From an uncultured Granulosicoccaceae bacterium (GTDB taxonomy: Bacteria; Pseudomonadota; Gammaproteobacteria; Granulosicoccales; Granulosicoccaceae), in assembly GCA_938006335.1 (NCBI GenBank), contig CALLMF010000044.1:1-64000 (forward strand): 64,000 nucleotides of DNA, read 5' to 3'. Below the pieces are notes generated by a model. The model searched no databases, had not been told where the DNA came from, and was given only the letters and a program-made list of their open reading frames with translations. Below are positions 25,718 to 34,643 of this stretch, piece by piece. Numbering within the stretch: the first letter of the stretch is position 1; each line of letters opens with the position of its first letter. A program made the position numbers and the translations under genes.

Positions 25718-26520
25718 CACGCCCAATCAGGTTTGCGCTTCTCGATGAAGGCCTGCACACCTTCCAGCGTATCCTCGGCCATCATGTTGCAGGCCATGCA
25801 ATGCGCCGCGCCTGCGTAGGCCTCTTCAATGGGTTTTTCCAGCTGCTTGTAGAACAGGGTCTTGCCCGCTCGTATGGCGACTGCCGGTTTGGCGCAGATG
25901 GACGCTACCAGTGCCTCGACCTCTGTTGCCACGTCCTCGTCAGCGGCGACCCGGTTGATCAGCCCGTGCGTGCGCGCTTCCTCCGCATCCACCCAATCGC
26001 CGGTGACGAGCATCTCGAAGGCGATCTTGCGCGGTACGTTACGCGACAGTGCAACGCTGGGCGTCGAGCAGAACAAGCCAAGGCGTACCCCACTCACGGC
26101 AAAACGCGCGCTGTTTGCCGCAACCGCAAGATCACACATCGCGACCAGCTGGCAGCCTGCGGCCGTGGCTATTCCTTCCACCTGAGCCACCACCGGCACC
26201 GGTACCGTCTGAATCGCCATCATCAAGCGACTGCAACGGTCAAACAAGCTCTGGTAGTACGCCTCCGAAGGCTCTGTACGCATCTCCTTGAGATCGTGTC
26301 CGGCGCAAAAAGCCCGACCCTTTGCCGCGATAACGATGACGCGAGTCGCGTCGTTGGCACCAGCCTCATCGATACACCGCTGGAGCGCGTCCAACATCGC
26401 TTCCGACAATGCGTTGAATGCATCGGGACGATTCAGTGTCAGCGTCACCACACCGCGAGCATCTTCAGCACGCTCGACGAGCGGTGCGTCGGATGAGCGG
26501 ATACTCATTTCACTGGTCAT
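25717..26520 (-). CDS. Enoyl-CoA hydratase/isomerase family protein
   Basis: Crotonase-fold protein of 267 residues. The oxyanion-hole segments are AFCAGHDLKEM and VEGIATAAGCQLVAMCDL, and the hydratase glutamate region reads FCSTPSVALSRNVPRKIAFEMLVTGDWVDAEEA. The second catalytic glutamate of classical hydratases is not obvious (FCSTPS in place of LxPxxGGT), a pattern seen in ECHDC3-type members of unclear activity. AGGGGA stands 6 bases before the ATG at 26520. It is translationally linked to the downstream dioxygenase. Confidence 0.88.
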   Translation of the reverse strand: MTSEMSIRSSDAPLVERAEDARGVVTLTLNRPDAFNALSEAMLDALQRCIDEAGANDATRVIVIAAKGRAFCAGHDLKEMRTEPSEAYYQSLFDRCSRLMMAIQTVPVPVVAQVEGIATAAGCQLVAMCDLAVAANSARFAVSGVRLGLFCSTPSVALSRNVPRKIAFEMLVTGDWVDAEEARTHGLINRVAADEDVATEVEALVASICAKPAVAIRAGKTLFYKQLEKPIEEAYAGAAHCMACNMMAEDTLEGVQAFIEKRKPDWA

Positions 26521-26581
26521 CAAGATCCCCTGCGCTGTATCGATGCCCTCACTTTAACGTGTTGTTACCACACCAAGACGC

Positions 26582-27862
26582 TCAGGTGGCAGCGCCCAGG
26601 GCCTGATCAATATCCCAGAGAATGTCATCGATGTGTTCGAGCCCCACGGAAATCCTGATCATGTCATCGGGAACACCGGCTGCGACGCGCTGACCCTGGT
26701 CCAGCTGGCGATGTGTGGTGCTGGCCGGATGACTGATCAGGGTGCGGGTATCACCGATGTTCACCAGGTGGCTCATGAACGACGCGCTTTCGATGAATCG
26801 CACACCCGCCTCCAGCCCACCCTTGACACCAAAGGCCACGAGGCCGGACGCGCCGCTCATGTACTTGTCGAGAAGGGGTTTATGAGGACTATTGCAGAGC
26901 CCCGGATAACTGACCCACGCGACACGTGAGTCGTCACTCAATGCGGTGGCAACCGCCAACGCGTTTTCGCAGTGCCGCTCCATACGCAGCGACAAGGTTT
27001 CCACACCCTGCAGGATCTGCCATGCGCTCTGTGGCGACAATGAGGCGCCATACACCCTGAGCGTCTCCATCCGACAACGCATCGTAAAAGCGAAGTCACC
27101 GAAGGTCTCGAAAAACTTCACGCCGTGATAGCCCGGCGACGGCTCGATCATCCCGGGAAACTTGCCGTTGGCCCAGTTGAACGTGCCACTCTCGATGACA
27201 ACCCCACCCAGGGTGGTCCCGTGACCTCCAAGGTACTTGGTCGCGCTGTGCACCACGATGTCTGCGCCGTGTTCGATAGGACGACACAAGGCCGGGCTCG
27301 GCACGGTGTTGTCAACGATCAGCGGCAGATCGTGCGCATGTGCGATATCGGCAACCGCGGCAATGTCGAGGATGGCGAGCGAGGGATTGCCGAGCGTCTC
27401 CGCGTACACCGCTCGTGTTTCCGGCCGAATGGCCGCAGCAAAGGACTCCGGATCTGACACGTCAACGAACGTGGTCTCGATACCCTGCTTTCGCAGATTG
27501 ACCGAAAACATCGTCACCGACCCCCCGTAGAGCGAGCTGGCCGCGACCACGTGATCTCCCGATTGCAACAGCGTCATCAGCGCCAACGCCTCGGCTGCCA
27601 TTCCGCTGGCCGCAGCCACCCCCGCGCGCCCCCCTTCAAGCGCGGCCACACGTTCCTCGAGCGCGGCCACCGTGGGATTCGACAACCGCGAATACACGTT
27701 GCCAAAGGTCTGCAGATCGAACAGGGACGCCGCGTGCTCAGCACTGTCGAATACATAGCTCGATGTCTGATAGATGGGCAAGGCGCGAGCGCCCGTATCC
27801 CCATCGGGCACCTGCCCCGCGTGGATGGCAAGCGTCTCGAGCTTGAAGCGACGCTCGCTCAC
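26582..27862 (-). CDS. metY: O-acetylhomoserine sulfhydrylase (MetY-type)
   Basis: PLP enzyme of the Cys/Met metabolism family, 426 residues, the length of O-acetylhomoserine aminocarboxypropyltransferase rather than shorter cystathionine synthases. The N-terminus KLETLAIHAGQVPDGDTGARALPIYQTSSYVF is diagnostic. The PLP lysine is in VVHSATKYLGGHGTTLGG, and SRLSNPTVAALEERVAALEGG and the C-terminal SVGLEHIDDILWDIDQAL also fit. It makes homocysteine from O-acetylhomoserine and sulfide. The GTG at 27862 overlaps the stop of the upstream CoA-binding gene (GTGA), so the two are co-translated. Confidence 0.92.
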   Translation of the reverse strand: MSERRFKLETLAIHAGQVPDGDTGARALPIYQTSSYVFDSAEHAASLFDLQTFGNVYSRLSNPTVAALEERVAALEGGRAGVAAASGMAAEALALMTLLQSGDHVVAASSLYGGSVTMFSVNLRKQGIETTFVDVSDPESFAAAIRPETRAVYAETLGNPSLAILDIAAVADIAHAHDLPLIVDNTVPSPALCRPIEHGADIVVHSATKYLGGHGTTLGGVVIESGTFNWANGKFPGMIEPSPGYHGVKFFETFGDFAFTMRCRMETLRVYGASLSPQSAWQILQGVETLSLRMERHCENALAVATALSDDSRVAWVSYPGLCNSPHKPLLDKYMSGASGLVAFGVKGGLEAGVRFIESASFMSHLVNIGDTRTLISHPASTTHRQLDQGQRVAAGVPDDMIRISVGLEHIDDILWDIDQALGAAT

Positions 27863-28335
27863 GACCGGTTCCCTCGACGCGTGGCAGATACCACTCCGGT
27901 GTTGACGCCCGCCCAGTGCAAACCGCCGAACAATCGCGCGTGTTCGATCTTGGTACAGCGATCCATGACCGAATCGAGGCCGGCCTGTCGCGCCATGAGG
28001 TCGGCGTCGGCATTCGCGACGCCAAGCTGCTGCCACAGCGTCCTGGCGCCGATCTCGATGGCTGCCTCAGCGATGGGCGGCACGTCGTCAGCGTTGCGAA
28101 AGACGTCAACCATGTCCACTGGAAAAGGAATTTCCTGAAGACTGGAATACACCTCCATCTCCAGAATCCGCTCACCGGCGTAGCGCGGATTCACCGGCAC
28201 GATCCGGTAGCCCTTGCCGTTCATGTAGCTCGCCACAAAATAGCTCGGGCGATGCCACGAGGCCGATAGTCCGACAACGGCAATGGTGTGGTCACGTGTC
28301 AAGATTCTGCGCAAAAATGCGTCGGTTTCGTTCAT
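27859..28335 (-). CDS. CoA-binding domain protein (YccU-like)
   Basis: Rossmann-type CoA-binding protein of 158 residues. It shows TIAVVGLSASWHRPSYFVASYMNGKGYRIVPVNPRY, then VDMVDVFRNADDVPPIAEAAIEIGARTLWQQLGVAN and the C-terminal MDRCTKIEHARLF, all standard for YccU/CoA-binding proteins. Cellular role is not established. It is the first gene of a two-gene unit with metY, a pairing that hints at sulfur metabolism. Confidence 0.9.
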   Translation of the reverse strand: MNETDAFLRRILTRDHTIAVVGLSASWHRPSYFVASYMNGKGYRIVPVNPRYAGERILEMEVYSSLQEIPFPVDMVDVFRNADDVPPIAEAAIEIGARTLWQQLGVANADADLMARQAGLDSVMDRCTKIEHARLFGGLHWAGVNTGVVSATRRGNRS

Positions 28336-28398
28336 CCGCTCACGCTACACGGTATTTGGTCCGGGTAAAACCACCGTGGGCAGGTGACGGGGCCTTTA

Positions 28399-28420
28399 GT
28401 CGGTGGTAGCGTCCACCGAC
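28399..28420. repeat. Perfect inverted repeat upstream of lipoprotein gene
   Basis: GTCGGTGG-tagcgt-CCACCGAC, eight-base perfect arms, 32 bases before the lipoprotein ATG in a divergent gap. It could be an operator or a leader hairpin. It has no T-tract. Confidence 0.5.
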
Positions 28421-28451
28421 AGCTGCAGAAAGCTACGATCCGTTCCAGTTG

Positions 28452-29303
28452 ATGAATCACCACATTCCCAGGCGTTCCACGCCATTTGTTTCACTTGGCG
28501 CAGCCCTCTTGGCTGTAATGCTTGGTGCCTGTGGTTCGGGCAGTGAGAATGATCCGAGTATCGACGACGCTGGCGAAACCACCGGGGGCGACACCGGGGG
28601 CGAACAGAACCCTGACATCGGCCAGGATAATGGCACCTCAGGAGGGGCGACCGACGGGGAATCCGTGCCAACGGACTCCCCGGATATCGTCAGCAATGAG
28701 GACTTGTTGGCTGAAAGCTTCCCGGTGGTGATCTACGAGTTCATCGATGGGCTGCAGATCAAGAACGCCTGGCTCGCCCTGTCCGATGGCTCGATCACTA
28801 ACGACTTTGAAGGTGTACGTACCGTTGGCGTCGCCGAGTCACAGAGCATGAATCCGAATCAGTGGGGCGCCTGGAGACGAGGCGAATCCGACGATGTCAT
28901 TGAACGCCGGCTCGGAACCACCAATGAATTCACGGAACTGTCGGCTGACTATCCGGAAGACAACCTGCTACCCGACGGGTGCTACACCAACCCCTATGGT
29001 TTTGTCGTCTCACCGTGGCCAGAGACGGGTACCGCGGACGCAAGCTTCACCACTGACACCTTGTGCTTCAACAATGCCGGCTACTACTCAACGGACGCCA
29101 GCAGTGGCTTGATAACCGACGGGGACTCGGGCGATGCCTTTGACGAAGGCAGCTCGGGCACCTACTCCATCGATGACTTCCACATCACATTGACCGCCAA
29201 CAGCGGCGATGTCCGCGTGGCGACCTTTGCGAACTTCTCTGACGAAGACAGTCTCGTCCAGCAGATTTCGATCGATACCATCATCCTGCAGGATCAGCCG
29301 TAA
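28452..29303 (+). CDS. Putative lipoprotein of unknown function
   Basis: Protein of 283 residues with a lipoprotein signal peptide and lipobox (VMLGACGSG). Next comes a low-complexity linker rich in G, T, D and E (GETTGGDTGGEQNPDIGQD), probably spanning the periplasm or cell surface. The globular part (about residues 75-283) is acidic and has repeated turns such as DGSITNDFEGVRTVG. The ORF-track start is a TTG; the ATG one codon later is used. No family recognised. It is convergent with the DUF4174 gene 11 bases away. Confidence 0.7.
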   Translation: MNHHIPRRSTPFVSLGAALLAVMLGACGSGSENDPSIDDAGETTGGDTGGEQNPDIGQDNGTSGGATDGESVPTDSPDIVSNEDLLAESFPVVIYEFIDGLQIKNAWLALSDGSITNDFEGVRTVGVAESQSMNPNQWGAWRRGESDDVIERRLGTTNEFTELSADYPEDNLLPDGCYTNPYGFVVSPWPETGTADASFTTDTLCFNNAGYYSTDASSGLITDGDSGDAFDEGSSGTYSIDDFHITLTANSGDVRVATFANFSDEDSLVQQISIDTIILQDQP

Positions 29304-29314
29304 TACCTACAGGA

Positions 29315-29770
29315 CTAGCAGTCGGTTTTTTCGCGTGCTGCCGCTTCAGCGCGACGCATCGGCATACCATCGATCGCAACCAGAAACTCGGATAACGCTT
29401 CAGGCGTCGACGCCCGTGCCTTGACGCCACCGTCCTTGCCGACCAGGACCAGCTCGAACTCGCCTTCTCCTCGGTAGGTCACCAACGCACTCGGCAGATT
29501 TTCGGAATCGCCTGGCGACGCCGACGCAAGCCAGGCAACCTCTGCCGTATCCACCAGGTAGACGTCAACATCCCGCTCGATCAATTGACAGCGTTGCTCG
29601 TCAACCAAAGCCTCGAAGCGCCGTCCTTGCTCGCTCCCGGATGCTCCGTAGGCAATGATCAAGCGTCGGTCATTGAAGGCATGCACGGTGGTGAATAGTG
29701 CGATGAACGTGAAGAGGGTGGCGGCGAGAACGAACCTGCACCGTACGGCGATGACGTGCGGTGAGAACAT
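29315..29770 (-). CDS. DUF4174 protein
   Basis: Small exported protein of 151 residues. GAGGGAG lies 5-6 bases before the ATG at 29770, so that start is used. A signal peptide or anchor (FVLAATLFTFIALFTTVHA) precedes a thioredoxin-like domain: RRLIIAYGASGSEQGRRFEALVD, then VLVGKDGGVKARA and the end motif AIDGMPMRRAE, which are the DUF4174 landmarks. No CxxC is present in the usual place. Function unknown, periplasmic by inference. It lies just downstream of a class V aminotransferase gene with overlapping translation region. Confidence 0.85.
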   Translation of the reverse strand: MFSPHVIAVRCRFVLAATLFTFIALFTTVHAFNDRRLIIAYGASGSEQGRRFEALVDEQRCQLIERDVDVYLVDTAEVAWLASASPGDSENLPSALVTYRGEGEFELVLVGKDGGVKARASTPEALSEFLVAIDGMPMRRAEAAAREKTDC

Positions 29771-29780
29771 GAACACTCCC

Positions 29781-30956
29781 TCAGGCAAAAGCAGACACCG
29801 TACTCACCAGCATATCCACTTCTTCTATCGTGTTGTAGTAGTGGACTGACGCGCGCACCAGCTCGGTCAATCCTCGATCGGGGAAGTCCAGACGCGCCGA
29901 ATTCAACGTGCTGATCGAGACCTGAATCGATTTCTCAGCCAACCGTGTCTTGACCTGGCTCGCTGACAGGCCGTCGACCATGAACGTCACTATTGCCGAC
30001 GTCACCAACCCAAGGTCGTGGACTGATACACCCGGAAGATCAGCCAGCCCATTGCGGAGTCTGTGCGCTAGCACCGAGTTGCGAGCCTCAACCTCTGGCA
30101 TGCCGATATGTCCGGCATAACGTAGCGCCTCGGCAAGCCCTACCTTTCCCGCAAAGAAGGTTTCAAACGGTTCGAAACGTGAAGCCTTGTCATGCGGCCT
30201 GATGTCCAGCGGATCGACCCACTGCGAACCGGACATGTCCACACCTGCGGGACTATGCATCTGAGCCAGCGCCTTGTCATTGGCCCAGACCATTCCGGTA
30301 CCGCGAGGCCCTCGGAGAAACTTGCGTCCCGTAAACGACAGGACATCGCATCCGATATTGTCCACGTTCACATCAAGCTGACCTACCGACTGGCAGGCAT
30401 CGATCTGATACAGAATCGGAGTGTCGCGTAGTAGTTCACCAACGCGTTTCACGGGATTGACGAGCCCCCCTTGCGTGGGCACGTGTGTTACCGATACGAG
30501 CCGTGTACGCGCGTCAAGCATGTTTTCGAGTGCGCTGACATCGAGCTGACCGTGTTCATCATCCGGGACGACATCAATCTCGATACCCTGAATTTCCCTC
30601 GCCCGCAGCAAACCGGCCATATTGCTCGGGTATTCGGCGCGTGTCGTCAGCACGCGGTCACCCGGAGAGAACCTCAGAGAGGAGAAAGCCGCATTCCACG
30701 CTCGGGTGGCAGATTCAACAAATGCCCAGTTCTCGCGCTCTCCACCTAACAGCGCACTCGCAGCCTCGTATACCCCCGCCAGGTCTTCTGCTCGTTCGGC
30801 TGCCACCTCGTAGCCACCGAGCATGGACTCCGCTTTCAGGTAGTCGATGACCGCGTCGGTCACGCATGTCGGTGGCAACGACGAACCTGCACTGTTGAAG
30901 TGGACCGTAGACTCAACAGCCGGCGTGTCTGCCCGGACTTTTTCAAGGTCGATCAT
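29781..30956 (-). CDS. Class V aminotransferase / NifS-like PLP enzyme
   Basis: PLP enzyme of 391 residues, fold type I class V. The start reads VHFNSAGSSLPPTCVTDAVIDYL. Other landmarks are VTHVPTQGGLVNPV, the cofactor aspartate in LYQIDACQSVGQ and the Schiff-base lysine in SFTGRKFLRGPRGTGMVW. No mobile cysteine loop of a dedicated IscS/SufS desulfurase is evident. It resembles EgtE-type C-S lyases and isopenicillin-epimerase-like members, but no specific reaction can be assigned. No egtB or egtD is nearby. Confidence 0.85.
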   Translation of the reverse strand: MIDLEKVRADTPAVESTVHFNSAGSSLPPTCVTDAVIDYLKAESMLGGYEVAAERAEDLAGVYEAASALLGGERENWAFVESATRAWNAAFSSLRFSPGDRVLTTRAEYPSNMAGLLRAREIQGIEIDVVPDDEHGQLDVSALENMLDARTRLVSVTHVPTQGGLVNPVKRVGELLRDTPILYQIDACQSVGQLDVNVDNIGCDVLSFTGRKFLRGPRGTGMVWANDKALAQMHSPAGVDMSGSQWVDPLDIRPHDKASRFEPFETFFAGKVGLAEALRYAGHIGMPEVEARNSVLAHRLRNGLADLPGVSVHDLGLVTSAIVTFMVDGLSASQVKTRLAEKSIQVSISTLNSARLDFPDRGLTELVRASVHYYNTIEEVDMLVSTVSAFA

Positions 30957-31039
30957 CGGTGTCAGCCCTCAGTGAGGTGGACAGTATGAGACATGTCAGC
31001 AGAACGCGGACTGGACGAGAAACTACGCGGGCCGGGTCG

Positions 31040-31975
31040 CTACCGGCCCGCAGAGTCCAGCTGGCACTCGGATTCGGGCGCGTCGAGCCCGAGCGTGTCC
31101 ACATAGTGCTCGGGGTGGAGGAACTTCGGCAGCGGCGCCAAGGCGATCACCGCGTCCGGTGTCGCAAGTAGTATTGGTTGTCTGAACTGGTGATTCCACC
31201 GGCGCACAGAACCCCGTGTTCCCTTGTAGAGATCAACCTGCGACGCCGGATCGTTGTAGATCGTGCGCACATTCAGATCACTCGGGTCTTCTCTCGTGTT
31301 GAGACTGTTACTGACCAGCTTGACCGCACTCCAGGCGGCAAACTCCGCGTCAGTCATGGCAACGCGAGCGTCGAGTGGCTCAGCTTGTTTGAACTCGCGG
31401 TAACGCTCGTTCAATTGCGGTGCGCCGTAGCGCTCGAGTGCAAAGTGCCAGCTGACGGGCGTCAGCCCGACATCGCCAACGACGGGACGTGGACTGCGCG
31501 TGCTGTACTGAAAGATTGCGCCCATAGCCGGTATTGGAGTCGATCACGGCAACTGCGTCATAGGAAAGGAGACCCTGAGTTCGGAATCGCTGTTTCAAAT
31601 GTTGACCGAAACAAGCTTGAGCTGATCGGCGACGAGCGCAACTTCCTTCATCGTCTCCAATGGCAGATCGAGGATGACCAGCGCAGCCGATGGAATGCGC
31701 TCGAGTTGCTCTCGCATGTCTGCATCAGGTGTCAATTCGACTTCACTGATGCTCACATCGATTCCGAGTGCCTCGAACAGCGTCAGGGATTCGTACACGG
31801 CGAGTTCGACCGACCGCACTACGGATCGTTGTGGCTTTACCGTTATACCGGCAAAACTGGTCCCTGCCCGGATATCAGTTTCCTCACTCGACGACAGTAT
31901 GGTGATCTCGAAAGAGCTCGCAAGCGCTGGCGTCGCAGAGAGCACAAACAGAATACAGACCAGACCGCGCGTCAC
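31040..31975 (-). pseudogene. Broken PQQ-system ABC-type binding protein
   Basis: Remnants of one gene in several frames. The 5' part starts with GTG at 31975 (GTGA overlap with the propeller stop) and encodes a signal peptide (GLVCILFVLSATPALA) and a binding-protein N-terminus ending near 31595 with a stop. A middle scrap reads RFRTQGLLSYDAVAVIDSN (31598-31540). The 3' part (31525-31040) reads GDVGLTPVSWHFALERYG..KLVSN..VRRWNHQFRQPILLATPDAVIALAPLPKFLH..YVDTLGLDAPESECQLD, matching the C-terminus of the substrate-binding protein of PQQ-dependent alcohol dehydrogenase systems. About 100 residues between are missing. Not functional. Confidence 0.75.
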
Positions 31976-32322
31976 TCCACAATCTCCACGGAGTGCGGAA
32001 CCAGGCCCGTTCGGCTGGCCCGTATCGGGCGCATTCTTGAAACATCGATGACTGTCATGTCGTCCGACAATCCATTGAGAACGTAGAGTCGATCGCCGTC
32101 CGGGCCGAGCGCAAGGCCCCAAGGCCTGCGTCCAACGAGTATGTACTTGAGTATCTCCCTGGACTCGGCATCGATGAACACCACATGATTGGCTGAACCC
32201 AAGGCCACAAAAGCCATGTCTTGTGAGTCGTCGAACAGGATGTCTACCGGGGTCAGCTGTTCGATCCGGAAGCCTCGAGTCTCGAGCACCGGTTTCTGCA
32301 AGTCAGAGAGAAATTCTGCCAC
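31972..32322 (-). pseudogene. 3' remnant of PQQ-associated beta-propeller protein
   Basis: The frame of 116 residues corresponds to the last third of a YVTN-type propeller: DMAFVALGSANHVVFIDAESREILKYILVGRRPWGLALGPDGDRLYVLNGLSDDMTVIDVSRM. This is the pattern of the PQQ-dependent catabolism-associated propeller, whose normal length is about 320 residues. The 5' two thirds are gone; the frame is closed by a stop just upstream, near 32330. It is directly upstream of the decayed binding-protein gene, as in intact loci. Confidence 0.75.
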
Positions 32323-32328
32323 GCCAAC

Positions 32329-32478
32329 GGATCAACACCAGAGGAGATCATCGGCAAGAATGATCTGGAAATCGGCACCTCGCCAGAGTTGGTACTTGCC
32401 AAGCCAGGTACGGAGTGGAAGGGGTTCTGGGCGCTCGACGATGCCGGTAGCAGCGGGGAGCGATCAACTGACGCGTGA
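32329..32478 (+). pseudogene. Possible 3' fragment of a PAS-domain protein
   Basis: A plus frame open from the deletion junction to a TGA at 32476-32478 reads GSTPEEIIGKNDLEIGTSPEL and onward to a stop after about 49 codons. The EEIIGKNDLEI segment looks like the middle of a PAS domain. It starts exactly where the propeller remnant breaks off, so two truncated genes from opposite strands meet here. It overlaps the epimerase gene by 15 bases antisense. Confidence 0.3.
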
Positions 32479-33453
32479 TCTTCCTGCCTTGTAGTCGCGG
32501 TAGGCAACGAGAAGCATGCTGGCATCATCATCCGCCGGCGTCCAGTCGAGCAATTGCTCTGCCTTTGAACAATCGAGCACGCAGGTCTCATCGGCAATAA
32601 GATACTGTTCCGGATCCATCAGTGGTTTACCGATCTTGTCCAATGCAGCGAGTACGCCCTTGACCATGAAGGCCGGGGTCGGAATCAATATCGACTTGCT
32701 GCCTGCCTCCTTGATGAGCTGACCCAGCAGCTCGTTGACGGTCGGCGGGTTCGCGGAACCCAGATTGAAGTTTTCATTGGGAAATCCTTTGGCAACACCC
32801 GCCAGACACGCGTCAGCACAGTCGGACACCGAGACGAACTGATAGTAGTTCCTACCACTACCGATGGTCGGAACCGGGAGGTTCAAGTCGATCAACTTGA
32901 ACAGTTTCTCGAGTATGCCCAAGCGCCCGTGCCCGATGATCAGGCGAGGTCGAAACAAGGTGATCTTGAACCCTTTTTCACGATAGGTATCAACCAGCAG
33001 TTCTGTCTGGTACTTGGCCTCACCGTAGGGGCCAATGGGCTTGCGCGGATGATCCTCGGTACGAGGGTTGACTTCAGTGTGCCCGTACACCATATCGGTA
33101 GTGTAATAGATCATGTTGTGCAAGCCCCGCGACTCCATCCACGAGAGCACGTTTTCCGTACCGACATACAACGCCTGCCAGAAGTAGTCCGCCCGCGCCC
33201 TTCTAGGTAGTATCGGCACAAGAAGGCGCGCTGCAAAGTGGTACACAATATCTTCCGGGTCAGTGTCGATCGAAGAGAAGGACTGCGGATCGGTCACATC
33301 CATGATCTTGTGGCTGACGCGCGGTAGCTCATAGTTTCCGAACCCGTCCGTTTTTTTCTCGTCACAGACAAGAACGGTCTGCCCTGCAGCTGCGAGCTTC
33401 TTGGTGAGCTCAGTGCCCAGAAATCCGTCTCCTCCAAAGATGATGTGTTTCAT
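32464..33453 (-). CDS. NAD-dependent epimerase/dehydratase
   Basis: Extended short-chain dehydrogenase of 329 residues. The NAD-binding motif is IIFGGDGFLGTEL, and the catalytic region has YTTDMVYG and PYGEAKYQTELLV (YxxxK). RPRLIIGHGRLGILEKLF and the C-terminal ETCVLDCSKAEQLLDWTP fit nucleotide-sugar epimerases or related enzymes. It is in the same direction as the arabinofuranose-donor genes, about 55 bases downstream of the small permease gene, and probably belongs to the glycan locus. Substrate unknown. Confidence 0.85.
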   Translation of the reverse strand: MKHIIFGGDGFLGTELTKKLAAAGQTVLVCDEKKTDGFGNYELPRVSHKIMDVTDPQSFSSIDTDPEDIVYHFAARLLVPILPRRARADYFWQALYVGTENVLSWMESRGLHNMIYYTTDMVYGHTEVNPRTEDHPRKPIGPYGEAKYQTELLVDTYREKGFKITLFRPRLIIGHGRLGILEKLFKLIDLNLPVPTIGSGRNYYQFVSVSDCADACLAGVAKGFPNENFNLGSANPPTVNELLGQLIKEAGSKSILIPTPAFMVKGVLAALDKIGKPLMDPEQYLIADETCVLDCSKAEQLLDWTPADDDASMLLVAYRDYKAGRSRVS

Positions 33454-33507
33454 TCAAAGCAAGCCTGCAGTTTCTAGGTATGTGTTGGATGCGCGTCTGT
33501 GTGAATT

Positions 33508-33879
33508 TCAGGCGCTACGAGCAACGAGGGCGACACCGGCGCAGATCAGCGCGACACCGGCCACACGCCACATGTTCATGGATTCGCCGAGAACAAAGTA
33601 TCCCCACATCGTGATCAATACGAAGGACAGACCAAGAAAGGGATACGCAAAGCTGATCTCCACACGTGACAGCACGGCGAGATGAGACCCCATACTGATG
33701 ACCATCATGATCAGCCCCAGAAATACCCAAGGATTGAAGATGACGGCAAACGCGGTACTCACCCACGTCTCCACAGAAAGCTCCATCTGGCCAAGAGACG
33801 TCATGCCCTTCTTGAGCATGATCTGCGATGCGAAGTTGGTGAATACGGTAAACAAGATCAGCGGTATGAATTTGGTCAC
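33508..33879 (-). CDS. Small EamA/SMR-type membrane protein, ArnE-like
   Basis: Four-helix protein of 123 residues. The GTG at 33879 overlaps the stop of the SDR gene (GTGA) and gives KFIPLILFTVFTNFASQIMLKKGM as first helix; the longer ORF-track start is rejected. The last helix pair reads SFAYPFLGLSFVLITMWGYFVLGE and WRVAGVALICAGVALVA, the pattern of EmrE and of ArnE/ArnF flippase subunits. Context next to DprE1/DprE2-like genes suggests flipping of a polyprenyl-phosphate sugar to the periplasm (inference). Confidence 0.8.
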   Translation of the reverse strand: MTKFIPLILFTVFTNFASQIMLKKGMTSLGQMELSVETWVSTAFAVIFNPWVFLGLIMMVISMGSHLAVLSRVEISFAYPFLGLSFVLITMWGYFVLGESMNMWRVAGVALICAGVALVARSA

Positions 33880-34643
33880 AGCGACAGCCCCTTGAATACT
33901 CGCTCTGGTATGGATCGTATGACGCACATGATTGGTTGCCAGAACCATGGGGTGTACAACACATCGCGACGTCCATCACGCGCCTTCAACATGTCATTGG
34001 CGACTCGCTCCGGAGTCGCCCAAAGCGCCGCTGGTTTCTTCTCGACGTGAGCTGTCATGGGCGTGTCAATGAATCCTGGCTTTACAGTCAGGACACGCAC
34101 ACCGTGTGGCGCCAATCGATTTCTCAACCCTTGGCAAAAAAGAGCAAGAGCGCCCTTTGCAGATCCGTAGACGTAATTTGAACCGCGACCGCGATCTCCT
34201 GCAACGGAGCTTACGACAACGATCAATCCCCGATTACGACTCGCGAGCTGGTTGGCAACCCGTGTAAGCAGCGATGCGGTACTCGTGAAATTGGTATGCA
34301 GAGCAGTCGCTGTTGCCTGCCAATCGATCTCGCACTGTTGCTGGTCCGGCAAGACGCCGTAGAAGAACCAGCACTCCTCGATTCCACCGATCGAATCCAA
34401 TAATTGATCATGCTGGTCTATCTGGTCCAGATCGGCCTGAGTCGTGTTGATCGATGCGCCGCGCGCTGACAGATCAGCGGCGACGCTGGCGAGTTTCTCA
34501 GCATTTCGCGCAACCAGATGTAGCCTCAGCCCACGCTCTGCAAGCTGACGAGCGGTCGCCTGAGCGAGTGCCGACGTGGCGCCAAAAATGACCACGGAAG
34601 TCTTGGCATCGGTCGGAGCTTCACGGATGGCGACACTAGCCAC
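33876..34643 (-). CDS. dprE2: DprE2-like short-chain dehydrogenase
   Basis: SDR protein of 255 residues, started at the GTG at 34643, which overlaps the end of the DprE1-like gene by eight bases. The N-terminal cofactor motif is VIFGATSALAQATARQLAERG, in place of the standard TGxxxGIG, as in DprE2. The catalytic Tyr/Lys pair is in NYVYGSAKGALALF. With the oxidase encoded immediately upstream it would reduce the 2-keto intermediate to polyprenyl-phosphate arabinofuranose, using NADH. The C-terminus is hydrophobic (TPWFWQPIMCVIRSIPERVF) and may touch the membrane. Confidence 0.82.
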   Translation of the reverse strand: MASVAIREAPTDAKTSVVIFGATSALAQATARQLAERGLRLHLVARNAEKLASVAADLSARGASINTTQADLDQIDQHDQLLDSIGGIEECWFFYGVLPDQQQCEIDWQATATALHTNFTSTASLLTRVANQLASRNRGLIVVVSSVAGDRGRGSNYVYGSAKGALALFCQGLRNRLAPHGVRVLTVKPGFIDTPMTAHVEKKPAALWATPERVANDMLKARDGRRDVLYTPWFWQPIMCVIRSIPERVFKGLSL

